Source: Phycomyces blakesleeanus NRRL 1555(-) (taxonomy: Eukaryota; Mucoromycota; Mucoromycetes; Mucorales; Phycomycetaceae). Taken from it: a stretch of 64,000 nucleotides of DNA. The notes beneath the pieces were generated by a model. It ran no database searches and was not told the origin of the DNA. It saw nothing but the letters and a program-made list of their open reading frames with translations. Where the stretch lies: NCBI RefSeq assembly GCF_001638985.1, contig NW_017265167.1, forward strand, positions 124,001 through 188,000, read 5' to 3'. Shown piece by piece: positions 23,951-36,780 of this stretch. Position numbers and translations under genes: made by a program. How positions within the stretch are numbered: the first letter of the stretch is position 1; every line of letters begins with the position of its first letter.

Positions 23951-26900
23951 TTAAAACACCAATTCATGCTGAAACGGGAATTGCTGAAAGATAAAACTAT
24001 ACTGTACCAAAATGCACCATAATCCTACTGTTGTGGTGGTTGAAGTTGAAGAAGTTTTTAAGAGGAAGAATTGAAGATTTGAGATTAGGAACGAAGATTC
24101 GTGAGAACTTGTGTAGGTTTTGTTTATTGAGAAAGGATTTTGTATCAAAGTTTGACCAGGTTCCTACACTGAACTACTACTGCTATTTATATTGTTTTGG
24201 ATTGGGAAAATTATATGACTGGGGTCAGGTAATCGATCCTATCTGAGCCTTAATCAGAGCAACGTGATCTTGGGATAATTAATGTATGATTAATTATATA
24301 AATGTGTGTAGTCCCAATGAAGTATTAACATCGAAAGTAAATGTGTTTATGAGTTATAATTATGCTTATAATAATCCACTGATGTATCCCATATTATGGT
24401 GATATCATCATATGAAATATAATCACTATCATGCATGCTAAGCCTGTGTGTTAAATAATAAAGTAATCGGTAGACACCTTTGACTGGAATAGCTGAGGTC
24501 TTATATTATTTCCTTCAGACTTATTCTCAATTACAGCAGTAGTCAATACTCATTTATAACACCTACACTGAAAATAAAAATAAAACAGTCCCAGTCCTAC
24601 AGCTATACAATTCAATTCCTGCTCATCTAACCTTTACTTTTTGCACAAATTTTGAAAGTATATAAAGAAATATCCTATGGAAGATTTAATTTAAATACTA
24701 TATCCTTTATTAGTTATTTTAAAAGAGATGAAACAGCAAAAAAGCCACACTTTTCTCCTGTGGTAAGTTGCGTCAAGAAAAGCCTGCATAGTAGATATGT
24801 GGATACTATAATGATTGTGAAAGTGCACCAGTTTATTCGAGTATCTGTTACACATCAATTATTTGAATATATATATTACCTATAAATCTAGAAAGCAGAC
24901 AAATAAACAAAATTCCTCGCAAGGGAGTCGTACAAAAACAATTTTACTCATCATACTAAATCTCACACTATACGCTTATACTAGAAAAAGAGATCCATAG
25001 AGCTATCTTCGTCTATAGTGCTGTTAATATAAGCAAATATTAGCATTAAGAGCGATTTAATTCTCTCTGCAAAACACTTCCTTGCCAACTAGTCTATTGT
25101 CTGACAGGCTTGGACTTTTGTATTGTCAATATGGATACGCCAACTTAATATTAGCTCATCTAAAATTATTTGCAGCTTACATGCCCTTGACTTTTACCCA
25201 TTTATTATCAAAGTATTGACTCTTAACATGCTTTGTATGGTTTTATTTCTGCTGTTTAGAAGACATACTAGAGAGCAATGTTTGATTATATGCCTTTCGT
25301 TCCTGTTAATTTAGAGCATATCCAACAGTCACTTTTATCTCAACTTTTATGTCAAATTTAATTTTTAGTTAGAAGTAGTACCTCCAACAGCCCAACTTAT
25401 TTTATATCACGAAAAATTTACGATCCTAAATTCTATCTCTCTGCTAAATTTGACAGGAATCTAAAAGCTTTAACTGAAAGCGCTCTCAAAATTTATTTTA
25501 AAAAAAAAGAAAGATAATTTGAGCTTTTGGGTCAAGTAGCTTTTTTCTTTGCTAACTTGGTGATGTTTGGTTTTATGAAAGATAAAAGTTAGCTGACTGT
25601 TGGAGATGCTCTTAGTTATTTCTGTGCACAAACCACCACGGTTCTTTTTTCTATTTTCTCTATTCTCGGGTTTTTCTGTATTTATTCCTGCCTCATACAA
25701 AAAAAAGTAATGACTTGACTGTATACTGGTATATGATAGTAATTGATGGTTTAAACACTTAAATATGCCAACTATTGATTAATAAACTTTTTATTGAAGA
25801 ATAATCTATTTGAGCACTTCAGTCTCAAAAGTCTCTAATTAATAGCGTAAATATATTACAGATGGCAGATTTTTTTTTATTAAACCTCAATCAAGGCGTC
25901 CTCTTTTCCTGTTAAAATATTAACTACGTTGGCTGTTAAAGAAATTAGTCTCAAATACATTTGCTAGTTTTCTTGGAAGAGCTCCCCAAAGTATTCATTC
26001 TCTCAATTATCAGTTGAATAATATCATCCCTTTGTACAGTATATTTTATATACTCCAGGTAGGTCTGTATTCTCATAAAACTTTTTTAGAATTGTGTCTG
26101 AGTAGTGCAAGCTTTATAGTAATGTTATCTGTCTCGAGTAATAGAATGCTTGATATTGCACCATTACTAGCTGTGTATTGTGTATGTCCATATTCTAAGC
26201 TGATGACTCGAACATTAATACCATAGAAACAAAAGTTACTGTATGTATCTACCAAAGGTTCTTTATAGCAAGTGTTAGTCATATTGCAATGTATTGGCTT
26301 TAAAACTCTATTAACTATAAAAAAAGTATGTAAGCGGAAGAGAATCGATAATTTATTATCAAGACTTTAGAATAGGGTGTACTCCTTATCTGTCCACAGT
26401 GTAAACATAAATTTACATTTTTACACAGTAGGGCACAATGGACGGAAAAGGACTTCCGACTTTCTAAAACCCCTTATACACAAAAAAAAGCAGTGTATTT
26501 AATAGAAGGTAAGGTAAGGTAAGGTAAAGAAAAGAACATATCGATAACTCAAAGTAACAAAGTATATTATATATACTTAAAAGGGATCGCTTGTATTTAC
26601 TACTAATCTGGTAATATTGGGTCATAAAGAATAGAAGTAGAATAAAATGGATAGATATATAGTATATAAAATTTTATTGGCTTGGCACTAGGAACACACA
26701 AAGAGACTAAACAGTTTTTGGACAATACAAAGAACAAAGAATATTTTACTATATTACTGATATGATTATAATTTAAGGAAAGGGGATGAGATGGAGGATG
26801 TGATTTTTATACTATAACCCTTTGAGAAACCATTGTATGAAGCTCAGAACATGATATTTGCTTATTACAGAAATACCCCTTATCCGTATAATTGTCAGCA

Positions 26901-27101
26901 TATCCCATATTTAACCACACATTAATATTTAAATAGTTGAAAATGAAGAAGTGTTATAATTTATGGATATTTAACAAATTACATGCATGCATTGTAAGCA
27001 GCGTATGTAGTATATGTGGTTATGAAAGTGGATGTGATTTATATCACTTGAAAGACTATAGACAAAGGTAAAATACTATACAGCAGCCAAGTGATTAGCT
27101 A
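22960..27101. other. 4.1-kb gap holding a MITE-like element
   Basis: No convincing gene is seen on either strand; the open frames are short and of AT-rich composition. A TTA run lies at 23920-23950 and a GGTAA run at 26506-26527. An inverted-repeat element occupies 25314-25611. The last 400 bp carry the 3' end of the MARVEL gene. Confidence 0.55.
25314..25611. mobile_element. MITE-like element with 18-bp terminal inverted repeats
   Basis: The left end GAGCATATCCAACAGTCA (25314-25331) and the reverse complement of the right end GAGCATCTCCAACAGTCA (25594-25611) match at 17 of 18 positions. After a small indel, ACTTTTATCT extends the match on both sides. The unit is 298 bp and has no coding capacity. 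TA-rich flanks (TTTA left, TTAG right) fit a short TA-type target duplication, but that is not certain. Confidence 0.7.
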
Positions 27102-28237
27102 TTAAAATGACTGTTGATTATATTGTGTAGGTTGAGGCATTGTCATAGGCGTGCTAGAATGTGGCTGAGGGTTGACGTATTCAGGAGATTGATAGTAGGC
27201 GTGTGTCATGGGTGCTTCAGCAGAATTGCCAAGCAATGGCATTGGGGAATTAAATCGAACAGACTGCTGCTGCTGCTGCTGTTGTTGTTGGTAAACAGGC
27301 GAAGTATAAGGCGTGATTGCAGGATCTACCTGCTGATGATGGTAGTTTTGGTATGTATTGGGAGTTTGATTTACAGGTGTGGCATATGGTGATACTTGAT
27401 TACTTCCAGTAAGCTGTGCATGCTGAAATGGTGGTGAGCCATTTTCTAGTTTGCTTCCATAATCGTCAACACTAAGGGTTTCTTCGTGTTTTGATTCGTG
27501 TGTCTGAAGTGCGTTCTGCTTGTTGCTTTTGTGCTCTTGAAAGTTCTTTCGCACCCACTGTTTTTCGTTCCAGAGGATAATCCCACTGCATATTAAACTA
27601 GAAAACCACAAGAGGCATATAGTCCATGCGAATGCTGCTGCTGCTTTGGCACAGTTGCACTATAGAGAGCAACAAAGAAAATAACAAAGATAAGTTTGGG
27701 ATGATTAAATAAATATTGTGTCATTTACCTGACTAGTCCAATCGCGGTTGTAGGTATCACCGTAGGTTTCCTCGAGATCAGTATCGATACTGCAGTTGTT
27801 AGCATTTGTGGCGTGTACAGACATGCCAATACCTGCGAACATCCAGATAGTTGAATAGAAAGACGAGAAGACTATGCTTGTGCGGGGCTTCAAGCAGAAC
27901 TTGCCAAGCTTCTTGAACTTTGCTTTGCGGTCATACATCCAAGGAAAGTATATAAGAAATATAGGAGTAACTGTACTTATGATGATAGCAAACAAGGTAT
28001 AATTGGGTCCGGTCTGACTTGATCCCTATTAATGATGTTAGATAAAGGAACTATAAAACAAGAATAATCGAGACTTACATAATACTTCTTTTCGATTGCA
28101 ATGATCGGTGCAACAACTGATACACTCAAAATTGTACAAATCGCTTGTAGTATATGTAACCATGTTTTGACAGTTCCAATATGGGGCATGTTATTTGGTA
28201 CATTGATGGGTAGTTCAAGGACAAGTGATCGTCCCAT
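27102..28237 (-). CDS. MARVEL-like four-span membrane protein with Gln/Pro-rich tail
   Basis: Three exons on the minus strand (28237-28079, 28025-27729, 27659-27102) give 337 aa. Four membrane segments are visible: WLHILQAICTILSVSVVAPI, FAIIISTVTPIFLIYF, IVFSSFYSTIWMFAGIGMSV and AFAWTICLLWFSSLICSGII. Between spans three and four lies a Cys-containing loop (NNCSIDTDLEETYGD). This four-span pattern with short loops fits fungal MARVEL-domain proteins, which act in membrane apposition and vesicle traffic. The cytoplasmic tail (about residues 185-337) is polar, with a glutamine run (CAG/CAA at 27264-27290) and many Pro/Tyr/Gln residues. The family call rests on topology and a general MARVEL feel, so it is less certain than the gene itself. 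Confidence 0.78.
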
Positions 28238-28949
28238 TGTGTGTGTGTATTTTTTTTAAAAAAAGAAGTGGTAATGGAGTAAAGAGTGGTTGTTAACTAA
28301 ACTGCTCTTTTTATAAGGATGACATTGTTTACAGTGGTTTAGCCTAAAATGGGACAGTTGGCTAAACTACGGCAGAAGATGTGCTTTTAGGCTACCTGGT
28401 CGCCGTCTATTTTCAATTCTGGATATATATAAATAAATCGTACATCCCTCTATTCCCATATAACTTTAGCTAAACATAGTATATTATATTTTTTAAATAA
28501 AATAAAATAAAAAGTCTTGGAGGAAGTATTTTAAGAATAGTAGCACTAGATTAGGGAATAAAATAGATCAAAAAATGCTAAGAGTAGGTTAACACCACAT
28601 CTAAGGTGTATAGTCGCTCTACCAACTTTCGCACTGTTTGCTGTGCCAAGACAATTCCGGTCTACTCCGCTCCGACGTCAGATGTGTTCGTTTTCAGTAA
28701 CTGAAATAAAGAAATGTCTTTTGGGATCCTAGAACCTCAGGAATATTGATTAGATTTTTAATTATTTTGTCTTGTAGTTGAGGTTTATGTTACTCCAATG
28801 TATCTGACATTTCAATTCTCAATTCCAAATCGCAAAATAGATCTATACATGCAAATCTCATGGCAGGATGTGCAATGTACTTTGCCATTCTATGCTTGCT
28901 TTGATTGTAAGTCAACTTTTTTCAATTAATACTTACAGTGAACTGTACC

Positions 28950-29350
28950 GAAATAAGTTGGTTGTAATCAGTTAATTCCAGAAATATTGTATGCTCGATT
29001 GCGGGATGATGTCGATTTTCTCGTGCACGTTCTATAAACTGACATACTACTATTGTGGGACATATAATTGATCACTTTATCACCTCTAAATTTGAAACAT
29101 TGGGCTGAATACTGCATTTTTTTATGATCAATGCATATCCGGAAGTATTGTAATTCCTCCCTGTATGCAATGTTAAATGTGTATATCAAAGCCTGCCGAA
29201 GCCTAATATCAGTAGCAAGATAATAGCCAAAAACATTATAATCATTGTTTCTCTTTATACCGGCGTGATATATTGTCCATTCGGCATCTTTTCATAATCA
29301 ACAGTAGATGTGCTTGTTGCTCATGACAAAATTTCTTTACAAATCCTTGG
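28950..29350 (-). pseudogene. decayed coding fragment of unknown family
   Basis: On the minus strand a frame of about 40 codons (with ELKKAFQGFVKKFCHEQQAH) ends in a stop. A second frame, shifted by one base, then runs open for about 100 codons, including LQYFRICIDHKKMQYSAQ and KVINYMSHNSSMSVYRTC. The residue mix is protein-like rather than AT-noise. A frameshift between the halves and lack of a start suggest a relic. No family was recognised; a transposon origin is possible. Confidence 0.35.
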
Positions 29351-30137
29351 AAGGCTTTCTTTAATTCTGATTGGATTTGAAGCTTTTCTTTTTTATATCT
29401 ATTTTATTTTATTACAAAGGTACTCCCTATGAACAAATGTATAGAATCCAGAACCTTTAATACGAATATAATAAGTAGTTTTAGTACCATTTAAAGCTTA
29501 TGAAGGCGGATATTACTAGGAAATTAGATGTCTGACTATAATATTTGGCTTATATCTCCTTAGGTTAGCCCTTGGCTGCTGTTTAAAGCATTATTTAGTT
29601 TACTGTCTCCAAGTTATTTGTATAATCTTGAAGTATATTTTCTTGAGTTTTATTTTGTGTAATAAAAAGAGAACCATCTGCGTAATATAAACCAAACTGA
29701 TAGTGTTGTATTCCTCTATCCTGGCTTGTACAGCTATGGGTGGCTTGACTGTGTTGACTGTTGAAGTGTATTTAGAATAAAAAATTCACTTGGTCTCCCT
29801 TGATTTTGCAAGTACCTTGAATCGACTTCCAAGTTGCGTGTAAAAGCAAACTCTAATTAATTAATTACCTGATTAATAATACTAATAATAAAGGTACATG
29901 TAACAATAAGGCGGTTTTTGGCCATGGTTATCTGAATGCATCAGCTGTACACGTATCTGGATCTTGAAAATTCAAAAACTTTGATATTTGTCTTGTGAAC
30001 TTGAATTATAAACAGTAGACTTATACAGCATTAATGAAATAACATCTTTTATTTGGTTGCCTAGTAACCAAAAACCTAGAGTGTCTTTGAGCTCATTACA
30101 CTCTATATCGAATGTATCTACATATATTGCGGCCACT

Positions 30138-30320
30138 GGATATTTGGATGTAGATCGACAGGGCTATTACTATAAATCTGTCAATGTGCTGTACGATAGT
30201 GACACATAGGGTAATTGAGTGGGGTAAGGTAACGAGTTGCGACTCTTTTATGAGGAAGGATAATTGTGCTATACAGTGTCTACAGCAGAACTATTAGCTA
30301 GCAAAGGTTGTATACCCAGT
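30138..30320 (+). pseudogene. possible decayed Copia RNase H fragment
   Basis: The frame from 30138 reads GYLDVDRQG and, about 40 codons later, VSTAELLASK, with several stops between. Copia RNase H domains have GY.DADWAG and, at a similar distance, SSTEAEY.A. Spacing and order fit, but identity is low, so this is a tentative call. Confidence 0.35.
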
Positions 30321-32649
30321 TGGGGAGTGGCAACAAAAATATAATATACTATTTCATGTGCATGCGCTCTCTAGGAAATATATATGCGTTAAGTATAGCA
30401 AGGATAAGCCAAATAATATTCAATTGACTAGATGTATAGCGATGAGAATCAGCTGTCAAGATGTGAAAATAATAAGATGGCTTTTAACAAAATAAAACGG
30501 TTCCTTTATTATGGTTTACTAGACTTCCTCTGATAACTGGCTGTACTACCAGCTACTAATACTCATCCTTCCTTCTAACCACTTCAATCTCCTAATATTG
30601 TCCTTTTAGTTTCCCTAAGGTTACCAGCTATCGACCACTACGCCTACCGTCTCAATATAAGTGAAGTATCCCTTAGAATCACCTCTAAAATCGCCCTTTT
30701 CCATGGTACTAGTCGATGTAACTAGATTTAATGACACATGGTAGTTGGTTCGTGCACTATCATTTTTTAGATATTTTAACCATTGGTTTCTGTACACTTG
30801 TAAATGACATTGCTATTGAAATGTTAATATGTGGTTAGTTTTAGGGAAAAAATGTTGTTTTGATATCCTTTTTTTGGCTCTCTAAAAAGACAAACTAGCA
30901 TTTGTTTATGGCAGACTTGACTACTTCTAAAGGAATTACCCTCTTTGTGTTATCCCTGTTCTCGGTAATTTCCATTTATAAGCCAGCCTCTCTTTGATAG
31001 ATTCACACTACAAAACAAGCTTCCTTAATGTAACTAATTTCCTTACTATTGCCACAAAACGTAATTTATAAGCTTTCTTCTTTATTTTAACATTGGGTAA
31101 TTGTAAGGAGCCTGCTTAATAATTTTCTTGGATCTTTTGGCTGAAAATCTTGTTGTGTGTTTCAGATTTTGTGATGTTTTTCTAAACCTTGTTTTGGAAA
31201 AGATTCTCATATTTTGGAGTATCTTACTTGGCTGCCCAAAAAACAAACTACTAATTAAGTAGAGTACGGTATTAACTTTGAAAAAAAGATAACAATCAAA
31301 TGTAAGGAAAGGGTTAACAATGATGCTCCAGTAGAATTGGTTAGACACAATACTACCTAAAATATTTACTGTTTATGAAGTTCAAGCGAATACAGTCTGC
31401 AATTATAACTTGTTCTTTATGCTAACAACTTGGTGACCAATATTAGATAGTCAATTAATTTCTTGGAAAAAAACTCGCTTGAAATAGTGCAGTATAGTCA
31501 GTAACAAGGACTACTTTCATTCAAAGAAAAAGAAAGAAAGAAAAGTTTGTACAATCCACATTTTGGTCTCCAAATTTATTCTACAGCTGATATTCACCAG
31601 CTTTTCCGGATATTATATTAGTAATAGGACTGTAAGATTACAGACTAGTCTAAAGCTTTCACGAAAGATGTTACCTGATGACAGCTTTTTATTCAAAGCT
31701 ATCAGGGAAAATATTTTTCTCGTTATAATTTAAACATCATAAAGAGGGTACTTGTAGCTTTCTCAAGAGAATAATACTAATATATTAACATAGCCATAAT
31801 TTCTATAAAAAAGAAACTATTATTTAAGCAAGCGGTATCTATCTGGCTGCTAGAAAAAGGTACTATTCAATAAGGAATACAAGGTGTATGACCCGACTCT
31901 AACCAAATTTATGGTTACATAATATATTACTTGATATTCTTCTTTACTTTATTTTTACTATTATATTTCTACCACTTTTACTCCAATTAATATTATGTAT
32001 GTGTGTATAATATTTATTCATTTAAAACGTATTCTACATTATTTGGAATCAGTTCCAAAGCTATTGGTATTACCCTCAAAACGGCCTATCTCTACCTTAT
32101 CTGAAACATCCGATTGATAAAGAAGTATAAAAGTATAAAAATACACCTTTTGTTTGCCAAGAAAAAGAAAGATTAAAAAGAGAAAGGAAACTCTATTCGC
32201 TTGGAATAAAGCTGCCAGTTATCAATAATAATGAAAAGGCAACAAAGTTACCATGCCCCCAAGCCTGAATCATTCACCCACCTAATATAAAAATAACATA
32301 TCTCCGTCTAAAAATCCGGGCAATCTTGGCTCCTCGACTTTTGAATGTCAAGGCATTCAATGCACCAAGCTTCTTTACTGGCAAAAATTTCCGATTACAC
32401 ACCTTTATCTATGTTGAATATAGAAGGGTTAATTAAGCAGTATAGAATGAAAGACTTTATTTTCGGGACTTCTTGAGATCTAATATAATCGGGCTCATAA
32501 AAGTGGTGTGATAACATTCCAAACCAGGTTTGTTATATTTTATCTTTCCCACCTCAGGGCCACGACCCTAAAAAAATATCCTTAATTATTCAAATGGTGC
32601 TGTTCCTCTTGACAGTAAGTAGTCAAGCTGAAACACTTGCTTTACTTCA

Positions 32650-33466
32650 ATGGCTACTATTGTAAAAACAACCCAAACAATCCAGTCATTACACTCGAAT
32701 CCCCCAAAGTTAGATGCCCCACCGGACATCATTACCAATCGCACAATTGCTCAACATGTTCCATCCCGGAAATCAGTTTTTGCTACAGTCCAGACGATCC
32801 TCTTATTATTTGACGGCCGAGATAAGGCCTTGAAAACCATACAATATACCTTTAAAGTCTTGATACACCACAATGTTCTCCACTCAAAATTATGGCCAAC
32901 AATGACTAGTAAACTATCCTTGACACGACGAGTATTGCGTCTTGGTACTGCACTAGGACCGATCCGTATTCTTACTGCAAGTCTAGTACCACCCACTCAG
33001 AACCTTCTGTTACTCAACACAATTACCAACAACCTAGCTGACGATGTAGTTTGCTTCTACAAACTTAGTTTAATCAACCCAGTGCTTGGAAAACAAGCTC
33101 AGAAAACAGCGCATTATTGCTGGTTTATTAGCATCATAGCCGACCTTAAATCGGCTTGCTCAGCATTGTGGCGATTGCAGCCTATTTCACATGACCAGGA
33201 TAGATCATATAAAAATCATCAGGATGATGTATGGATGGCCAGTGTTTCAATCGTTAAATTAGTGGCTGATGGCGTCTTTTGTGGTAAGAATTAATCCACC
33301 TACACAATTAATGTACATAAATCGATTTTAGATTGATAAGTCTTTATTATTACTAGCATGCGACATTTGGCAGCCGTCTTTCTCTGGAACAGCGCAGGCG
33401 TGGAGTGGCTTGATTAGTTCTGTACTAGCTGGCTATAAGTTATGGCACAAATCATCGACCACATAG
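32650..33466 (+). CDS. PEX11: PEX11-family peroxisome proliferation protein
   Basis: Two exons (32650-33283 and 33357-33466) give 247 aa, the usual length for the family. The N-terminal part contains LLLFDGRDKALKTIQYTFKVL and RVLRLGTALGPIRIL, matching the PEX11 pattern of an amphipathic membrane-remodelling helix followed by a Lys/Arg-Leu-rich segment. The middle has NLADDVVCFYKL and the end SGLISSVLAGYKLWHKS, like the C-terminal membrane-associated segment. Pex11 proteins elongate and divide peroxisomes by bending the membrane and recruiting dynamin-type fission factors. Paralogue type (Pex11 versus Pex11C-like) cannot be fixed from the sequence alone. A small mariner-type MITE lies 70 bp past the stop. 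Confidence 0.8.
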
Positions 33467-34414
33467 ATTTAATTGTCTAGAGAAAAATATATTGTAAATA
33501 TCTATATTCATAATTTTGTATCGTTTTGTCTCCAAATACAGTGTTTCTACTTGAGATTGAGATAATGCGAGTTTTTTTTTGACAAACAAAAAAGAGAGAA
33601 TTAGCATCGTCTCAATTTCAAGTAGAAACACTGTAATAACAATAGCTTTTTACTTGAAGCTATCTTTTGTACCCCTGAATTTTCTTGTCACAAACTGTGC
33701 GTTGGTAGATATCAGTGACATAGTTTGTTCATAACCAACATCTTTTATTTATTAATCATACAGCTAATTTCAAAAGAATAAAGAGAAATGAAAAAAAAGT
33801 AAGAAATATTATGTGAACCATGTCAGGGTCATGATCGTCTCTCATAAGCAGCTTAAAATCTCTCACAGGCACAAGCTTAATTGAAAGTCAGTACAATCAA
33901 ATGTGTTCATATTCTAAACTTCATTGTTTTCAGCCTTTAATTTTATTTGAGATTATGTGGTTTAATTATGATGTTAATTAAACTCACAGTGTTGGGACTA
34001 ATGATAAATAGAAAAAGTTAGAAGATAGTGACTATACTAAATTTGCTTGGTTTAATCAACAGGAAGAGTGCTTCAAATGGTCCACAGTTTTTTTTATTGT
34101 TATTAATAAAATACCTCCTGCTCCTCAAAATGTATTTTTCTCTTAAGGTTCTATTTTGGCAATCATTACTTAGCATAACATAAAGAGCTTTGACAATCAG
34201 TATAAAAATTTGAGCTAACAAATATTCTACCCAAGTATTACAGCATCTCCTTACAAACCTCAGTTTGTATAATTCAAAGCAGCACACAACCAACCAACCA
34301 GACTTTATCAGGAATTAAGAGTGACCGCATTTGTGTCACGTGCAGTACAAAAGAGAACATCTGATGCTTTGTCCTTTTTCAGTCCTCTACCTCTTTAAAA
34401 AAAAACCAGACCTC
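33467..34414. other. gap between PEX11 and EDC3
   Basis: This stretch holds a small MITE (33539-33633), AT-rich DNA and the EDC3 upstream region. The minus-strand frame at 34018-34293 shows no family features. A CACGTG lies at 34338-34343, about 75 bp upstream of the EDC3 ATG, and may be a bHLH-factor site. Confidence 0.55.
33539..33633. mobile_element. Tc1/mariner-type MITE, 95 bp
   Basis: The ends CAGTGTTTCTACTTGAGATT and the reverse complement of the right end, CAGTGTTTCTACTTGAAATT, match almost perfectly, and the match runs on for about 32 bp with a few differences. The unit is flanked by TA on both sides (33537-33538, 33634-33635). Ends that begin CAGT next to a TA duplication are typical of Tc1/mariner elements. 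Nearly the whole unit can fold into one hairpin. Confidence 0.85.
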
Positions 34415-36481
34415 ATGGCTGAAGTATTCATTGGCTTACGTGTCTCTCTCGCACTTCATTCGGGAGTCTTAATCGATGGCACAGTTGCGCACATTGAGCC
34501 GAGTACACACCAGATGACACTTCATGATGGTAGATATTATGCAACTATTAGGATACTTTACAACAATTCTCACAGTTTCGACTAGTTAGCCTGATGTTTG
34601 CTGGCCAACCAGCCCTAAAAACACCCATCTACGGAGTAATTGGTAGCGACATAAAAGACCTACAAGTGATATCCAGGCACGAAGCAGCTCCCCCTTCTAC
34701 ACAACCCCCTGTTGTCACCAAAAGTACCAACCCACACCAGTCCAGGAGCGTAGAAACATCGGCACCACCACCTAAACCAGAAGTACATATAGAACAAGCC
34801 ACAGAAGCACGTAAAAAGAATGTAAAGGTTAGTTATTAGAATATATCATAAATATGGCATTTCTAGGAATTGCTTTGTTTCTGATATCTGTGGGTGGGTG
34901 GGCAATTAGAATGAGCCTAGTCAGTCAGTTTCCAATACACGTAAGTCTTGTAAAAGAAAACGATTTTTTTTAATAATAATGAGAAAGAATATATTAAGTA
35001 ATTTAACAATCTATTACAGCAAGACGAACCAAAAAATCTAATTGCAGGCCTGAGAAAGACAACGGTTGGGCTGAAGAGGATGTAGAAGGATTTAGAAAGA
35101 AAGAATTTGATTTCCAGGCAAATCTCAATATGTTTGATAAAGAAAAGGTGTTTGCGGAAATCAGGGTAAGTTTATAAAAGTGAATCCAAAACGACTACTT
35201 GTATGTTAAGCTGTGCTGTAGGAATCTGATGACACAGCCTCGGATACCTTGCTGGTAACGCTGAATCGATTGCCACAAAGAGAGAAAGTTCAACAAAAAA
35301 TCAACTTACTGAATACCGAAATGGTACTCGATCCAGCTCCATCCGCTTCTTCTTATAAAGATAGTGATACAGATGAGAATACCAGTAACTCGCAAAGTTC
35401 AGATCTTGGTGAAGACGTAAACGAAATCAATGCATCTTTACAAAAAGGCCCTCCTTCAATCGTTACTGTAAATGGAAAGATTATCTGTCCTAAAATCCCA
35501 CGCAATAAGCTTTGGCTTATTGAAAAGACTGCTGGTAAGTATGATATTGTCTTGGGGAAATAAACAAAGGATCTAAATTAGATGTGCCAACAGAAAGGGG
35601 AGTTGGACCTGTCTCAAGCGAGCAATTGGTCGAGAATGGTGGTCGTAGTGCATGTCTATTAGCACTCCAAGCCATGGGTAAGCCATTATTTATCATCATT
35701 ATTGATACGACTATATTGATGGCATGGAATATTATACTTTAATATTAGGTAATAAATATGTCCAGTCTTCAAAGCGTGTACCAGTAGCTGTTATATTGGT
35801 AGGAAATAACAGTACTGGTGCATCTGGATTGGCCGCTGCACGTCATCTTTTGAACCGTGGCTACAAAGTGTTTGTAAACGTGTTTATTTCGGGAGAATTA
35901 CATAGTTTATTGGATAAGCAGCTGGATATGCTCTCTGCAATGGGTGCTCATATTATGCAAGCTACAGGTAAATATATTCTTATGTAATAGAATTTATTAT
36001 TAACTCTTAATTTTTATTTTATCAGCTTTGCCAACCCAGTGTGCACGCGCAGACATTATAGTGGACGCTTTGATGGGAACCAGTGACACTGCTTATAACA
36101 CAAGTACTTACCCATATCCTAGTATGTCGTTGGCTATTGACTGGGCCAATGCTCATTCTGCACCTATCATGAGCCTAGGATTTCCTTCGATTATTAATGG
36201 TAAGAGCAATAATACAAATGTATAGTCATAAGCGATATCATGACTAGGTTAACATACGATTATTAGAAAAACCAGGGTATCCTGCGAATAGTATAATCCC
36301 AAAATGGACCCTCTGCTTAGGTGCCCCTATCACAGAGTGTGTATCTCCAACTGTGACAGGTGAACTATATATGGCTGATGTTGGCATTCCCCACGCTTGT
36401 TGGAAGCAAATTGATGTGAAAATTGGAAATATACCATGGGGAGCAGAGTTCTTGATACCTTTGGAGTATAAATATGTCTAA
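34415..36481 (+). CDS. EDC3: enhancer of mRNA decapping 3 (EDC3)
   Basis: EDC3 is a P-body scaffold that stimulates the Dcp1-Dcp2 decapping enzyme and binds Dhh1/DDX6. Nine exons (34415-34529, 34586-34827, 34910-34940, 35020-35165, 35222-35534, 35582-35677, 35749-35967, 36026-36199, 36267-36481) give 516 aa. An LSm-like domain covers about residues 1-60 (FIGLRVSLALHSGVLIDGTV). The FDF motif sits at residues 159-161 (KKEFDFQANLNMFDKEKVF). A linker of acidic and Ser-rich sequence leads to a YjeF-N domain (about 290-510: VPTERGVGPVSSEQLVENGG, VILVGNNSTGASGLAAARHL, ADIIVDALMG). Order and length match the family. Exon 3 is only 31 nt. The first intron is 56 nt. It is convergent with MGM1, with 299 bp between stops. 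Confidence 0.95.
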
Positions 36482-36780
36482 TTAAGACACTTGAGAATCT
36501 GAATATATCTTAAAAGATAAAGGTTCCCCCTACTCTAATAACTTTGGTTTGCTCTTTTGTTTATTTATTACAATCGTAACATACTTTGATAAACACAGTA
36601 ATAATTATAATAAAGCAATCATTTAACTGATATTTTCTCAACATTTTCTTTTCGGTTTTGGCTTTCAAAATACCTCTATAGATATCGATTTATTTATTTA
36701 TTATTTAGTGGTACACATGTACTAGATAAGGGGGTATCATTAAGATTATATCCAGTAAGCTATTTTATTCGTCTTTATTC

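Larger units (their letters stand above)
28238..32649. other. 4.4-kb gap with coding relics
   Basis: No intact gene is seen. Two stretches keep traces of coding sequence (28950-29350 minus and 30138-30320 plus, listed separately). A perfect GACGTC site occurs at 28674-28679. Frames near 31082-31348 (minus) are short and unrecognised. Confidence 0.55.

Noticed and set aside
23761..24246. Overlapping frames on both strands
   Set aside because: Short, AT-driven, no splice-joinable partners, no family resemblance.
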